Notes: a model not told the origin generated them from the sequence alone. A stretch of DNA of 31,498 nt from Tubiluchus corallicola (GCA_030141605.1 JAQGDQ010001636.1:1-31498); one strand, 5' to 3'; counted from the first letter of the stretch, positions 1 to 10,490 are shown. A program made the numbers and translations.

Positions 1-491
1 ATTGGTCAAGTTTTTTGCCGAATTTCTTGTTGCAATTCTGAGTTTTGCGGTTACGTAGCTTTAACCCACAGGTTTATATTGTAGAATGTGGAAGTAATTA
101 ACATTAATTGCGTAAATGTAATTAATTTACAGACTTTTGTTGAATTTTAGATACACATGTAAACTTGAGAGCATACGGTAGGTACTTGGTGGGTTACATA
201 GTTTACAGAGTTCCCTCTATAAGTCAAAAAAGGTTGCTTAAGCAGTTGGCAGAATAACTGCACGGTATATTGCACGTTAACCAGATGACGCCATTTTCAC
301 CAAAATCAGCGCCCCCAAGTGTGAAGCGATTCAGATTTTAAATTGAAATTATTAACTACACCAGCGCTTATTACAATTTCATTGCTGAAACTTTCAAACA
401 TTTTCCACAAATATTTGAATAAGTTCAACTTCCCGAGAGACTTGACTTTTCCTTTAAAGCGACGTTCTACCATTTTTTATTTTGCGTTTAG
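1..491. other. Intronic/upstream stretch of the plus-strand Kunitz gene
   Basis: No exon is supported here. The stretch ends in a plausible splice acceptor (TTTTGCGTTTAG at 480-491) in front of the Kunitz exon. The first exon and signal peptide of that gene must lie upstream of the window: no ATG-led hydrophobic exon with a phase-1 donor was found. A reading frame at 343-576 begins without an ATG and looks like chance. Confidence 0.5.
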
Positions 492-662
492 GGAAGGGAG
501 TATGCAAAGACCCACTGCCAAGATTCATGTGTTTGATCTCTTCCCTGGAAGCCTGGCATTACAATCCGAAAACTAAGATTTGCGAGACGTTCCAGTTTGC
601 AGCCTGTCCTGGAATTTACAATCAGTTTCCCACAAAGGAAGCATGTGACAAATTCTGTGGAG
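492..662 (+). CDS. Kunitz/BPTI-type protease inhibitor domain exon (partial gene)
   Basis: The exon encodes one complete Kunitz domain. Six cysteines are spaced C-x8-C-x16-C-x7-C-x12-C-x3-C, against x8, x15, x7, x12, x3 in BPTI. The typical Y-N pair before the third cysteine (WHYNPKT) and the N-x-F (NQF) motif are present. The residue after the second cysteine, the P1 position of the canonical inhibitory loop, is Leu followed by Ile, so trypsin is not the obvious target. An acceptor (TTTAG) precedes position 492 and a donor (GGAG|GTATGG) follows 662. The exon is 171 bp and begins and ends in phase 1, the usual symmetrical arrangement of shuffled Kunitz modules. The product is probably secreted, but the signal-peptide exon is outside the window. 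The family includes inhibitors and channel-blocking toxins; which applies here cannot be told. Confidence 0.88.
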
Positions 663-1063
663 GTATGGACAAAATTTACATTTTCAACATTGATCAGCAG
701 AAAGTAACAATAATGTAGAATTTATACAGGTACATCTTGAGTTTGAAATTAAAACTTAAAATTTAAAATGAATAACAACAATGTCGTACTTTTCCGGGCG
801 CATGCGCAGGTTGTTGCGACTTCCAATACGTTCAAATGGGAAAATGCAAATGTTGACTCTTAGTATGCGTGCATGTAGCGTAGATGTCAACATTAAAAGC
901 CCTATTTAATTTCACGAACAAATGGTGAGTTAAAGGAGCTTTGAAATGTTCGGGGGTACGGAAGTCGAGAAAAACTCTCCGTTACCGTGTCGGTAGTTTC
1001 CCCATTGAACTTGCTTACAAGCTTTGATAGTGATGAAGTGTGCATCAGTAGCAGCAGCAGCAG
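663..1063. other. Intron sequence after the plus-strand Kunitz exon
   Basis: Starts with the donor GTATGG at 663. No further exon or recognisable repeat is seen before the CAA microsatellite. Confidence 0.5.
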
Positions 1064-1705
<642 letters not shown>

Positions 1706-1795
1706 GATCTTCATATTATTATTTCTTTTCTTGTGTTTGTGGTTAAATTTAGTGCTACCAATCTTGAGTGCAACATTTTTTCTTTTGAATTTTAG

Positions 1796-1803
1796 GAGAA
1801 TAA
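1796..1803 (+). CDS. Possible tiny last coding exon of the plus-strand Kunitz gene
   Basis: A strong acceptor with a T-rich tract (ATTTTTTCTTTTGAATTTTAG) ends at 1795. Spliced in phase 1 to the Kunitz exon, the joined reading would be Cys-Gly-Gly-Glu then TAA at 1801-1803. A one-or-two-residue tail after the last Kunitz cysteine is plausible for single-domain secreted Kunitz proteins. The evidence is only an acceptor plus phase; no polyadenylation signal was identified downstream. A different frame here (1796-1846) reads 16 codons to a TGA but needs a donor that breaks the Kunitz phase. Confidence 0.3.
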
Positions 1804-1967
1804 TCCAAAGGTACCATGTGAACAACCTGGATACGCCACCACCTGAAAAAAACTCTAAAAAGACGTTTTTTATTTTGGAATTTTATTTTGTTGTTCTTGA
1901 TCTCTGACTTTGGTTCATGACGGGTTGGCAACCCTAACTCTTGCAGAATTTAAATGTACCAAACTTG

Positions 1968-3075
1968 TCTGAGCTTACCTGTATCAAACTCACCTGTATC
2001 AAATTCACCTGTATCAAACTCACCTGTACCAAATTCACCTGTATCAAACTCACCTGTACCAAATTCACCTGTATCAAACTCACCTGTATCAAATTCACCT
2101 GTATCAAACTCACCTGTATCAAATTCACCTGTATCAAACTCACCTGTATCAAACTCACCTGTATCAAACTTACCTGTACCAAACTTACCTGTACCAAATT
2201 CACCTGTATCAAACTCACCTGTATCAAACTCACCTGTATCAAACTCACCTGTATCAAACTCACCTGTATCAAACTCACCTGTACCAAACTTACCTGTACC
2301 AAACTTACCTGTACCAAACTTACCTGTATCAAACTTACCTGTACCAAACTTACCTGTATCAAACTTACCTGTACCGAACTCACCTGTATCAAACTCACCT
2401 GTACCAAACTTACCTGTACCAAACTTACCTGTACCAAACTTACCTGTACCGAACTCACCTGTATCAAACTCACCTGTATCAAACTCACCTGTACCAAACT
2501 CACCTGTACCAAACTTACCTGTATCAAACCTACCTGTACCAAACTCACCTGTACCAAACTCACCTGTACCAAACTCACCTGTATCAAACCTACCTGTACC
2601 AAACTTACCTGTATCAAACCTACCTGTACCAAACTCACCTGTACCAAATTCACCTGTACCAAACTCACCTGTACCAAACTCAGCTGTACCAAACTCACCT
2701 GTACCAAACTCACCTGTACCAAACTCACCTGTACCAAACTTACCTGTATCAAACCTACCTGTACCAAACTTACCTGTATCAAACCTACCTGTACCAAACT
2801 CAGCTGTACCAAACTCACCTGTACCAAACTCACCTGTACCAAACTCAGCTGTACCAAACTCAGCTGTACCAAACTCACCTGTACCAAACTCAGCTGTATC
2901 AAACTCACCTGTATCAAACCTACCTTTATCAACTTACCTGCACCAAAATTACCTGTAAGAAACTTACCTGTACCAAACTCACCTGTATCAAAATTACCTG
3001 TACCAAGCTCACCTATATCAAAATTACCTGCGCCAAACATACCTGCACCAAACCTACCGTGCACCAAACAAACCA
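1968..3075. repeat. 15-bp minisatellite, about 72 copies; minus strand repeats a 5' splice-site consensus
   Basis: The plus-strand unit is close to CTCACCTGTACCAAA. From about 1973 to 2922 the period is exactly 15 bp with no indel; the last ~10 copies (2923-3075) are degenerate. On the minus strand nearly every unit contains ACAGGTGAGT, ACAGGTAAGT, ACAGGTAGGT or ACAGGTGAAT, matching the donor consensus CAG|GTRAGT. Five units carry AGCTGT instead and lose the GT. The array begins about 20 bp after the real donor of the minus-strand Kunitz exon. Because 15 is a multiple of 3 and the unit lacks stops, several frames are open for about 1 kb; these are not taken as coding. Confidence 0.93.
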
Positions 3076-3094
3076 CATAACCCGGGGAGTTTAC

Positions 3095-3277
3095 CTCTGC
3101 AGGTCTTAACGCACTCCAAGGCTGAATCAAAATGGAGACTTCTCTTCGGACATCCAGGAGAATCTGGCTCATATAATTCACAATAGCCCTTAGCTGTGTT
3201 GAAGTAGTAGTAGTAGTCACGATCAGCCCAGAAGCTGTTCAAACGACATGTTGAGGGCAATGGTGGGTCGCTGCATC
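3095..3277 (-). CDS. Kunitz/BPTI-type domain exon, minus-strand gene, exon 2
   Basis: Six cysteines in Kunitz order are spaced x8, x21, x9, x12, x3, so the stretch between cysteines 2 and 3 is six residues longer than in BPTI and the next loop two longer. P1 is Arg (TCRLNSF), which would fit a trypsin-like target if the loop is canonical. A run of four Tyr (from TAC triplets at about 3203-3216) precedes the conserved F-N. Acceptor CTATAG precedes 3277 and donor GCAGAG|GTAAAC follows 3095; the 183-bp exon starts and ends in phase 1. It fits the phase-1 donor of the signal-peptide exon at 5301, so the mature protein would begin shortly before the first Kunitz cysteine. The exon after this one was not found. 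The enlarged loops leave inhibitory activity uncertain. Confidence 0.85.
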
Positions 3278-3409
3278 CTATAGTAAATTAAAAACGTTAA
3301 AGGAAGACAGGATGATTTTTCATATACTACCCCATTTTCAAATCCGATAAAAAGTATACATTTCAACACAATTAATACTGCAAGAGCGTTTCCGATAATT
3401 AAATAATAA

Positions 3410-3720
3410 ATTAAAAACTTAATTAACGGCGGGTGAGCCCAACTATTGCTGACATCACAAACTAACATAATTTTCAAAGCAAAAATATTCCACGAGCTTG
3501 TTGCACGTGTTTGCGAAAGCGAAAATTGAGGTACAGTGCTGCCGTAAGGTATTCAGTGTGTTGTACTAAACTAGGCAAGTTTGAAGATAAAAATTCAAAT
3601 TTCAGATATACTGCTGAGCTCACGCAAGAGCTGTCGAATGCGTGCAGTTCGTCACAAACTAACACATCTGAACTGAGAGGTACAAACCCTGTTTTTTGTG
3701 CAATGCGTTTCTAAAATTCA
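3410..3720 (+). repeat. Dispersed repeat family A, copy 1
   Basis: Contains GACATCACAAACTAACATAA followed by a TTTTCAA...ATTCCA...GCACGTGTTTGCGAAAG stretch. Recognisably similar stretches occur inverted at about 6080-6216 and direct at about 10395-10490 and 28535-28870. It is a non-coding mobile or satellite-derived repeat of unknown class. Confidence 0.6.
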
Positions 3721-3970
3721 GACGCTAGTACCCGTCTAACTAGCGAATGGCGAAATGCACGTTACAGCGAACAACTTGTGGCGCGAACGTGAAATTGTGC
3801 TTGTGTAGTAATAATTCTTTCACGCAAGTCATTTTTGAAAAAAATAGTGCGTTTCTTTCAGTATATTAAAGAGTAGATTCTAGTTTAACCTACAGTCTGA
3901 GAATGAGTCGGGTTTTGCTTTAAAGTTAAGTCAATTTATAAAAGAACTTTAAAGCATTAACTGGCAAAAA

Positions 3971-4171
3971 TTAAAAAAATCTCGAATTAGCATTAATGAT
4001 CATATTTGTGCCTCTGGTCGCAAAGCTGATTTCAATAACTTCAGCATTGTAACCAGAGTTACAAATAACTGGGACTTATCAACAAAAGAAAGTTTATCTG
4101 TGTACCATAATAAGCCTTCTCTTAATGTACAAAGTAGTTCAATTCCATTAACTTTATTTTCAAACACTTAG
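3971..4171 (+). pseudogene. Penelope-like retroelement relic: C-terminus of the GIY-YIG-type ORF
   Basis: A 66-codon open frame ending in TAG reads like the C-terminal end of Penelope-like element polyproteins: an N-D-H motif, then F-x-I-V, then a K-E-S-L-x-V segment, K-P-S-L-N, and a final P-L-T-L-F. Family assignment is from recalled motif order, not a search. No reverse transcriptase part is visible upstream, so this is a 5'-truncated dead copy within intron 1 of the minus-strand Kunitz gene. Its 3' sequence, with a hammerhead-like motif at 4386-4414, continues to about 4480. Confidence 0.6.
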
Positions 4172-4385
4172 ATGTCTGTTTGTCACTGTATCTATTTCTT
4201 TTCTACAGGTCTTTTTAAATCATTACCTATTTGGCTTTTGTAAATACATAATTAGTGGATAATTTACTGCATCAATTTCTTTATTGGTCTGCTTATTCAT
4301 TGCCTATTTGGCTTCTGTATATACATAATTAATGCATAATTTTCTATACTGTAGGCTCTGCCTATATAAACTGGCTACTGTATCA

Positions 4386-4414
4386 CTGATGATAACAGCT
4401 GATTGCTGTCGAAA
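4386..4414 (+). other. Hammerhead-like core motif in the Penelope-like 3' region
   Basis: CTGATGA at 4386-4392 and GAAA at 4411-4414 flank a small hairpin (ACAGC, loop TGATT, GCTGT). Hammerhead ribozymes are known in Penelope-like elements, and this has the two conserved core boxes. The pair closing stem II next to the core is not the expected G-C, and I could not see a convincing stem III and cleavage triplet. It is probably a decayed or non-functional version. Confidence 0.35.
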
Positions 4415-5300
4415 CTTTAGAACATGTTTTTTTAAACAGTTGTAATTAAAATTTTTAATAAAAGTTGTGTAGTTTTAATAATTAGAGTTAAAATTCACTT
4501 ATTTGATTCCTTAATGATTCAAAAATGATAATTTTATTGATATTAAAAAATTGTTTATTAGAGTTCAAAAAGAAGCATTGAATTCCACTTTGGCATTCCA
4601 TAACAATAGCAATAATTGTGAGTAGTGTGGCTATACAGAAAAAAATCTCGAGGTGGCGTTTCACAAAATTCCTACGGGAAATGCCCAAAGTGGTCCTTCC
4701 GGGAAATTGAGCTTATTTCACTGACCGGGAAAATGTTAGGATTGAGTAATATACGTGTGATAAGTATCTCGTGTAATTAGTAAAGTCATTTTTAAGCTGC
4801 TATCATTTCACGCTTGGGCGCTCCCGTTTCATTCTTCCACCAATGACGCCATTCATCCACCGAAGAAAAGCTGTGCACGCTATCAATTTGCCTCTAAAGT
4901 ATAATATAGATAATTTTGTCATATTTTTGCATGAATATTAAGTAACGCGCAGAAGTTTGAATTAGTTTAAGCAGCGCGTGCTTACGAAAAACCATGACGC
5001 GCTTACAAAAAGTTACGAGGTCCACCAGTTATGTCATAACTTTCATGTGAATTTTCGCTACCACCACGTCTGAAAATTTCCGTACAGTGGTAGTACAAAT
5101 TAGTTTTGAGCTTACCAGACAGTTTTTTTTTGCAATTTTTTGTTTTGTTTTTCTAAGTTTAAGTGCAAATAGGAAAGCAAACTCAGGATAATGAGTGACT
5201 TCTTCTCTCTTTTAAAACCAAAAAAGTCCTTCATAACTGCTAGACCTGCTGGGTTTGGAATCATTTTAGCAGACAATAAGAAAACTTTGGATATTCTTAC

Positions 5301-5394
5301 CTGCAGGTGCATCAGGTGCTACTTTATTTATGGTGTTGCTAGCAGCCACCATTGCAGAAAACAGAACTGTTAAAATGACAGAAAAAGCTACCAT
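5301..5394 (-). CDS. Signal-peptide first exon of the minus-strand Kunitz gene
   Basis: Starts at an ATG in a strong context (GCCATGG, 5394-5392) and encodes a Met, a short polar start, a hydrophobic core (VAFSVILTVLFSAMVAA), then a polar linker ending in Ala-Pro-Ala. A consensus donor (GCAG|GTAAGA) follows 5301. The coding part is 94 nt and ends in phase 1, exactly matching the phase-1 acceptor of the Kunitz exon at 3277. Joined, the product is a secreted single-Kunitz protein with a linker of about a dozen residues before the first cysteine. The intron between them is about 2.0 kb and holds the Penelope-like relic. This exon is too short and in the wrong frame to stand out as a long ORF; recognition rests on the signal peptide, start context, donor and phase. 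Confidence 0.82.
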
Positions 5395-5475
5395 GGCTGA
5401 CGAATAAACTGCAGTAATGTTTCTCCTGCCAAGTCAAATCTGATGTTTGTCACACTCGATTCATATCATTGCTTA
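5395..5475 (-). promoter_or_regulatory. 5' untranslated region / core promoter of the minus-strand Kunitz gene
   Basis: This is the ~80 bp between the TATA box and the start codon. A transcription start about 30 bp after the TATA box would give a leader of roughly 55-60 nt. No upstream ATG is seen in that short leader. Confidence 0.45.
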
Positions 5476-5483
5476 TTTATATA
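5476..5483 (-). promoter_or_regulatory. TATA box of the minus-strand Kunitz gene
   Basis: TATATAAA on the minus strand, within CCTATATAAATAAG, 82 bp upstream of the signal-peptide ATG. Position and orientation fit a TATA-driven promoter. Confidence 0.55.
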
Positions 5484-6080
5484 GGGAGACCCACATCTGC
5501 ATCAGCAAAAACCAGACCAGTGTGACCAAGCAAACAGCACATAATTTCTAAAAGTCAAATCTTTTAGATTGTTACCATAAATCACATCTCCTCTGCTCAT
5601 ATATGCAGGAAGCCAAATCAATTTAGCACCTTAAGTACTTCTGCATCATCATTTGTATACCGCATACGTTAAAAGCTACATTATCTACCAGGATCGCGTT
5701 GACTTAAACCCGTGAGATGGAGAGAAAGATCTTTATGATCGCACTTTTAGGTTATGAAGCAGTCCGCAAGTCCTGTGAAGTTAAGTGTGGTCATTAGCCA
5801 GCAGAACATCAGGGCGCAAAATGGACCAGCAGCATCACTTTGCTGACAGAATTTGATGTACTACCAGCATGAGCAAACGAAGCTTAAAGTGCAAGAAAAC
5901 CCTCCACTTGGATAAAGCTTAAAAACTCGTCTTGAAATTTTATACCACTTACAAAGTGCCATTTTGCATACAGGACTCGCCTCCGCAGTAACGTTGTATA
6001 AAACTTGTAAATTTAAACACCTTGATGACCATTAGGCGCAGCCATTTTTGCCGATGAGCCGTTTGAAACAAGTTTTTCAT
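5484..6080. other. Intergenic, no gene recognised
   Basis: Upstream of the minus-strand Kunitz gene. A short stretch near 5883-5935 (AAGAAAACCCTCCACTT) recurs at about 16803-16835, so part is a dispersed repeat. Nothing else is supported. Confidence 0.5.
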
Positions 6081-6216
6081 AACACCGAGTAAACTTTGAA
6101 AAAATAATCAGAGCTTTTCACGAACACGTGCAACACGCTCGTGGAATATGTTTGCTGTTGAAAATTATGTTAGTTTGTGACGTCGCCAATAGTTAGGCTC
6201 GCTCGCCGTTAATCAA
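6080..6216 (-). repeat. Dispersed repeat family A, copy 2 (inverted)
   Basis: The reverse complement of 6160-6212 matches the family A copy at about 3422-3475 (TTAACGGCG...GTCACAAACTAACATAATTTTCAA). The copy is cut at 6216 by the piggyBac-like element, which landed in its TTAATTAA. Confidence 0.6.
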
Positions 6217-6838
6217 CCCTTGTAGGGTCACGATTTTTTACCACCGATTTTGGTAACCGGGGGGGGGGGAGTAAAAATTACCAACACCATTATTCGTAGA
6301 TGACTTTTGATAAACCGCCGTGTTTCATTAGTAAACAGCAACAGCATAATTTGAGGTTATGCTGACCACCATAGGATACATTATACCTGTGCTTAAAGAC
6401 ATGTGACTTACTAGTAATACGAAATTTAAATTCACTTAGTCACGTTCCCTTATCTAGGCTGGAATAACTGTAGACAACCGACATTGCTAGCGCGTGTGCA
6501 AAAATCATTGTTATTTTGAATTTATTGTCTTCTACTTTCTTCGTTTAGGTGGAGTAATTTGAGTAACTGACATTTTGTTTTATCAGATACATCGCCCATA
6601 TAATGTACAGACAAGCGAAGTAAAGTTTCCATAATTTTAAAAAATCGACGTATTGCATTTTCACTTTATTTCGTGGTGAGACAATGCGCCTAAAATAAAT
6701 AACTGAAAGTATTTTGTGCACAAAACATGTTTAGAAAAAGTCATAGAAAAGGTTTACTGGGATGCGTATGGTAAAAGGGTAAAATGCAAAAAAGCCGGTC
6801 TGGGGGTAATTTTTTACCCCCCGGTGACCCTATAAGGG
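6217..6838. mobile_element. piggyBac-like miniature inverted-repeat element, 622 bp
   Basis: The left end reads CCCTTGTAGGGTCACG and the right end, reverse-complemented, CCCTTATAGGGTCACC. The right end is followed by TTAA (6839-6842); the left end is preceded by TCAA (6213-6216), one change from TTAA. TTAA target duplications and CCC-beginning termini are typical of piggyBac-type elements. The host site is in a family A repeat whose other copy reads TTAATTAA at the same point, giving an empty-site comparison. There is no transposase frame, so it is non-autonomous. Confidence 0.7.
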
Positions 6839-6842
6839 TTAA

Positions 6843-7019
6843 TTATACAGTTAATTTTAACCAGCTTTCATAATGCAATTAGCAAGGTCATATTAGCACG
6901 TAACGCACAGCGGATTTGTTTTCTTGATTAATTAACGATGAAGAAAAATACATGGAAGATATTCCAGGACGTAACTGTTTAGCATCAAACAGCAAGTAAA
7001 TACACGTAGCTTAAAATAG
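6843..7019. other. No feature seen
   Basis: AT-rich sequence continuing from the piggyBac-like insertion; no gene or repeat was recognised. Confidence 0.4.
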
Positions 7020-7190
7020 TTTTAACTATATTATATAATTGTATTATATAATATATATAATAATAATAATAATATAATAATATAATAATATTAATAATAT
7101 TATAATATAATAATATTATAATAATATAATAATAATAATATATTATATAATTATATTATATTATATAATATTATTATTGTATTTTAACTA
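7020..7190. repeat. AT-rich TAA/TAATAT low-complexity tract
   Basis: Irregular mix of TAATA, ATAATAATAAT and TATATAAT units, likely able to form many weak hairpins. No coding potential. Confidence 0.8.
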
Positions 7191-7894
7191 TATTAAAATA
7201 CCTTGCTTAGAACGCTCACTGAATCTGCTCACTAAATGATTAGCTTATTTACAAAAGACTAATATCACTGCTGAGTTTGTTGTATTACTTCGCGGGTGAC
7301 CGTCGTGTCCTTTTGTCGGACGAGATCTACTTTTTTGCTCTACGTCATTTTTCTTTCATGTTTTTCCATTTTATGCGACATCGTTGCCAGTCTTTTCAAT
7401 GCCTATCTCTCTTTATTCTATTTCTATTTCTATTAGCCGGCCAGCCACTTCAACAAACAATTTTTCATTTCTTTGCCGCTTAGTGTCTAAACATTTGTTG
7501 CGCTTGACTAAGCTGTACTTGAGTCATAGATATAATCTGGCGTGATTAGTGAACTGGTTGGGCAAATTAGGAAGACGGAGCAGAGGAGAGCAAAAAAGAG
7601 AGAGTGGAGATTAGCAGAACGCCGTGGCGAAGAAATTTGTTGCTTTATTTTGTTAAATGTGTTTTTAAACGAAGTTAGAAGTTGTCAGCTCTACAAACTG
7701 TAACACATTCACTGCGTGTTAACCTTGTACAATATCCAAACAGTTTTTTACTTGTATGTCTTCCCACTCACCATAACTGGCTAACAACTCTTATGCTAAA
7801 ACAAACAGGTAAAGTTGATAGCTCTGTTCCGGAGTAAAGAGAACCTGTTAAATTAGGCTAAGAACAGTAGATTATGATAAATAATTATGTTGAT
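7191..7894. other. Intergenic, no gene recognised
   Basis: A short open frame at 7277-7483 begins without convincing coding features (Phe/Leu-rich, low complexity). Nothing else is supported. Confidence 0.4.
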
Positions 7895-8170
7895 AGATGC
7901 TGGTATGATGAAGCCAGTTAAGGAGTGGTGTCACGTGATTACGTGATCTAGGAATTAAGGCATCGGACACCGCGCACGATATATAAAGCGTGTAGGGCCT
8001 CCAGCAAAGAAAAATTAGTCTCAGATTAATTCTGGGAGCCGGAACGTACAGACCGTTAGATCAGGGGCCTTTGGCATTGCTATCTATTATATCTGTTGTG
8101 TTGATGATTAATAAACGTGTCGTTTTATAATCAGACTCTTCATAGCTTTGCCATTCCTCAAGCATCAATA
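7895..8170 (+). mobile_element. LTR-like promoter/polyadenylation block (probable solo LTR, edges uncertain)
   Basis: TATATAAA at 7980-7987 is followed by GCGTGTAGGG, and AATAAA occurs at 8110-8115. A TATA box and a polyadenylation signal about 130 bp apart with no gene between is the layout of an LTR. The minus-strand block at 16398-16744 shares TATAAAAGCGTGTAG at the equivalent point, suggesting related LTR families. I did not find convincing TG/CA ends or a target duplication. Confidence 0.4.
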
Positions 8171-8885
8171 AGCAGCACACAACCAATACAACGCACTATC
8201 CACTGTACAACCAAATTAATTTTACTTTGGGCAGTTTAGGCGTAGTACGAGAGAACGAATATTTCGGGCACCACCAAATGATGATAAAAATACAATAATA
8301 TTTTTCGTAAAAGGAAATCTCGAATGCGGCGCCGAAATCCGGGCATTTTTCTTGATCATGGGGTGGGGGAGGCAATTCCCCGACCTGCGCTCATTTCGGG
8401 TTGGTACTGTATTTTTCGGGCAAATGCGGCTCAGCCCCCCTTGGAAAAATCGCCATGTACGCCTATTCAACTTGGCAGATCTATTTTCGACTTCAACTTC
8501 CACGTAACAGGTTCTTAATGATCTATTCACAGAAAGTTTTAAAAAATCCTCTGAGACAGTTAAAATAAACTCGGGATTTTTCGGGATTCTTGGCATAATG
8601 ATTAACAAAAACAGCAAAGAAACGACGCACAAAGATAATTTAATAACGCACATTTACTAAGATAGGTTTCAAACACACTGTGTCCATCGCTATAAAAGAG
8701 TTTGCTTGTCACCTACTGGTCACTCCATTTCTAAAAACGACATTAAAATGTTGACGTCATCATCATCTGACGATAACTTCTTAAAAATCAAAGAAAATTT
8801 GCGCATAGCAATAGACAAATTTTGACAACTCAGATTTGAATTCTAATTGAACATTTGTTCCATTGTCTTTGTCTTAATCCGTTAT
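8171..8885. other. Intergenic, no convincing gene
   Basis: A 143-codon minus-strand frame (8222-8653) has a hydrophobic start but no recognisable domain, runs through a GC-biased repeat-like stretch, and has no splice or homology support. It is not called as a gene. Confidence 0.4.
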
Positions 8886-9092
<207 letters not shown>

Positions 9093-9384
9093 ACGAAGGC
9101 AGATTGTGACTAACCCCCTAGTGTTAGTAATGGGTACAGCCGAGAAGCCCAGTAATGCAAATGTACCTGTATAAAACAGAATGCACGCCGTAATTTGACG
9201 ATTCCAACCTGGCCTTTCTGTCTGTAAGGGTGAATGCTGTAGGTTTGCTGATTTTTATACCGAAGTCTGTTCACATGTCATGGAGCTACTGGTTGTGCAT
9301 TCAAGTTTATTTTACATTCGTATTCTTTTTACTTTTCTCGTCTGCTGTAAAGTATTTCATAACTTGTATGGCGCTCTATACATC

Positions 9385-9440
9385 CTGAGACGGATCGGCG
9401 CTGAAACCCGGATCCGTTACACTGGTGTCAGAAGTGGGAT
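9385..9440 (+). mobile_element. LTR end with tRNA-Leu-type primer-binding site (retrotransposon remnant)
   Basis: The sequence ends ...GATCCGTTACA, then one base later TGGTGTCAGAAGTGGGAT (9423-9440). This is complementary to the 3' end of animal tRNA-Leu including CCA, the usual primer-binding site just inside a 5' LTR. The LTR end itself (GAGACGGATCGGCGC...CCCGGATCCGTT-A/G-CA) is repeated at 9449-9490 just after the primer site. No gag or pol follows, so only the 5' edge remains. Confidence 0.55.
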
Positions 9441-9490
9441 ACATTCTGTGGAGACGGATCGGCGCCTGGAAAGGACCCGGATCCGTTGCA

Positions 9491-10384
9491 TTATTGTTTT
9501 TTCGTTCTTTTTAAATTTCTCAGTTCCATTGTTTTCAGTTTTTATTTTTTCTGATTATGGACACAGCGTATTCGAAAGCCATCTGACTAAATATGTTAAT
9601 AATCACGTTGTACTCTCAAGTTATTTCTGTGGGCAATGAAATAGGTGGGAGAGCTGTTACTGAATTAAATTTTGCCCACAATTATTAAGCCTGTTAGCTT
9701 TTTCAATCAAAGAAAAAAAACAATCATTAACAAATCACGAGGAATTATATTATAACATCTATATCAGGTATATAGATAACATAATTATCAATACTGAAAT
9801 AGCATAATTATAAATACTAAAATACCACTATACTAAAACACAGCAGAACAATTAGCCTGGCTAGCCCACAGGTCTAAATGTTCACTACAGACAATTTCAT
9901 TGCTGCTTGTTAATCATACAGCCATAATAATTCACATTTAGATTGACTGTATATATATAATATATATAATATTTTATTTCAAACATAATGTTTATTTAAA
10001 TTTTACCGATCAAACAATAACGACACTAAATCACACAAAAATTACACAAGCAAATATATAAACGCAGAAAAATTACAATATATTAATATGGTAGAGATAC
10101 AAGTAGATGCCTTGTATCATTTATCATAGAAAAATGCCCAAGAAATGAATTTAACGGAAACCAAGTTTACAGACTGAGTCAGAAGATCTGTTAATCACTT
10201 GATCTAAGATCATTTTTGAAATGTAATCACAGCTGTTGTGGACAAACATGTAAGAAGAAGACCGGACGATTGTTTAGACTCAATCTCATTTTAATTTACC
10301 GTCCAAAATATACATTTTCTCGCCTATAAAAGTTAACAATTGTTCCTTATATTTGAATAATTAGCTTAGGAAGTTAATTAGCAA
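9491..10384. other. Intergenic, AT-rich, no gene recognised
   Basis: No supported coding region; short runs of TATATA and degenerate sequence only. Confidence 0.4.
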
Positions 10385-10394
10385 CAACCGAACA

Positions 10395-10490
10395 CAGCTA
10401 TTGCTTACGTCACAAACTAACCACAGTTTGTGCAATGGCAGGCATCTTCCCTTGCGCGTCAAGCACGTTTGCGTAAGTGTTACAGATATG
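10395..10490 (+). repeat. Dispersed repeat family A, copy 3 (fragment)
   Basis: Shares AACTATTGCT(G/T)AC(A/G)TCACAAACTAAC and a GCACGTTTGCG-like stretch with the copy at 3440-3525. Only a fragment is recognisable. Confidence 0.45.

Noticed and set aside
1796-1846. Sixteen-codon C-terminal-looking frame ending in TGA after a good acceptor
   Set aside because: It would need a phase-0 donor from the Kunitz exon; the actual donor is phase 1, which instead gives a stop after two codons.
1934-3220. Pentapeptide-repeat proteins of 330-430 codons on both strands
   Set aside because: A 15-bp unit without stop codons is open in many frames by design; no signal peptide or splice support, and it overlaps a real Kunitz exon in another frame.
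8222-8653. 143-codon minus-strand frame with a hydrophobic start
   Set aside because: No domain, no splice or promoter support, and it runs through repeat-like sequence.
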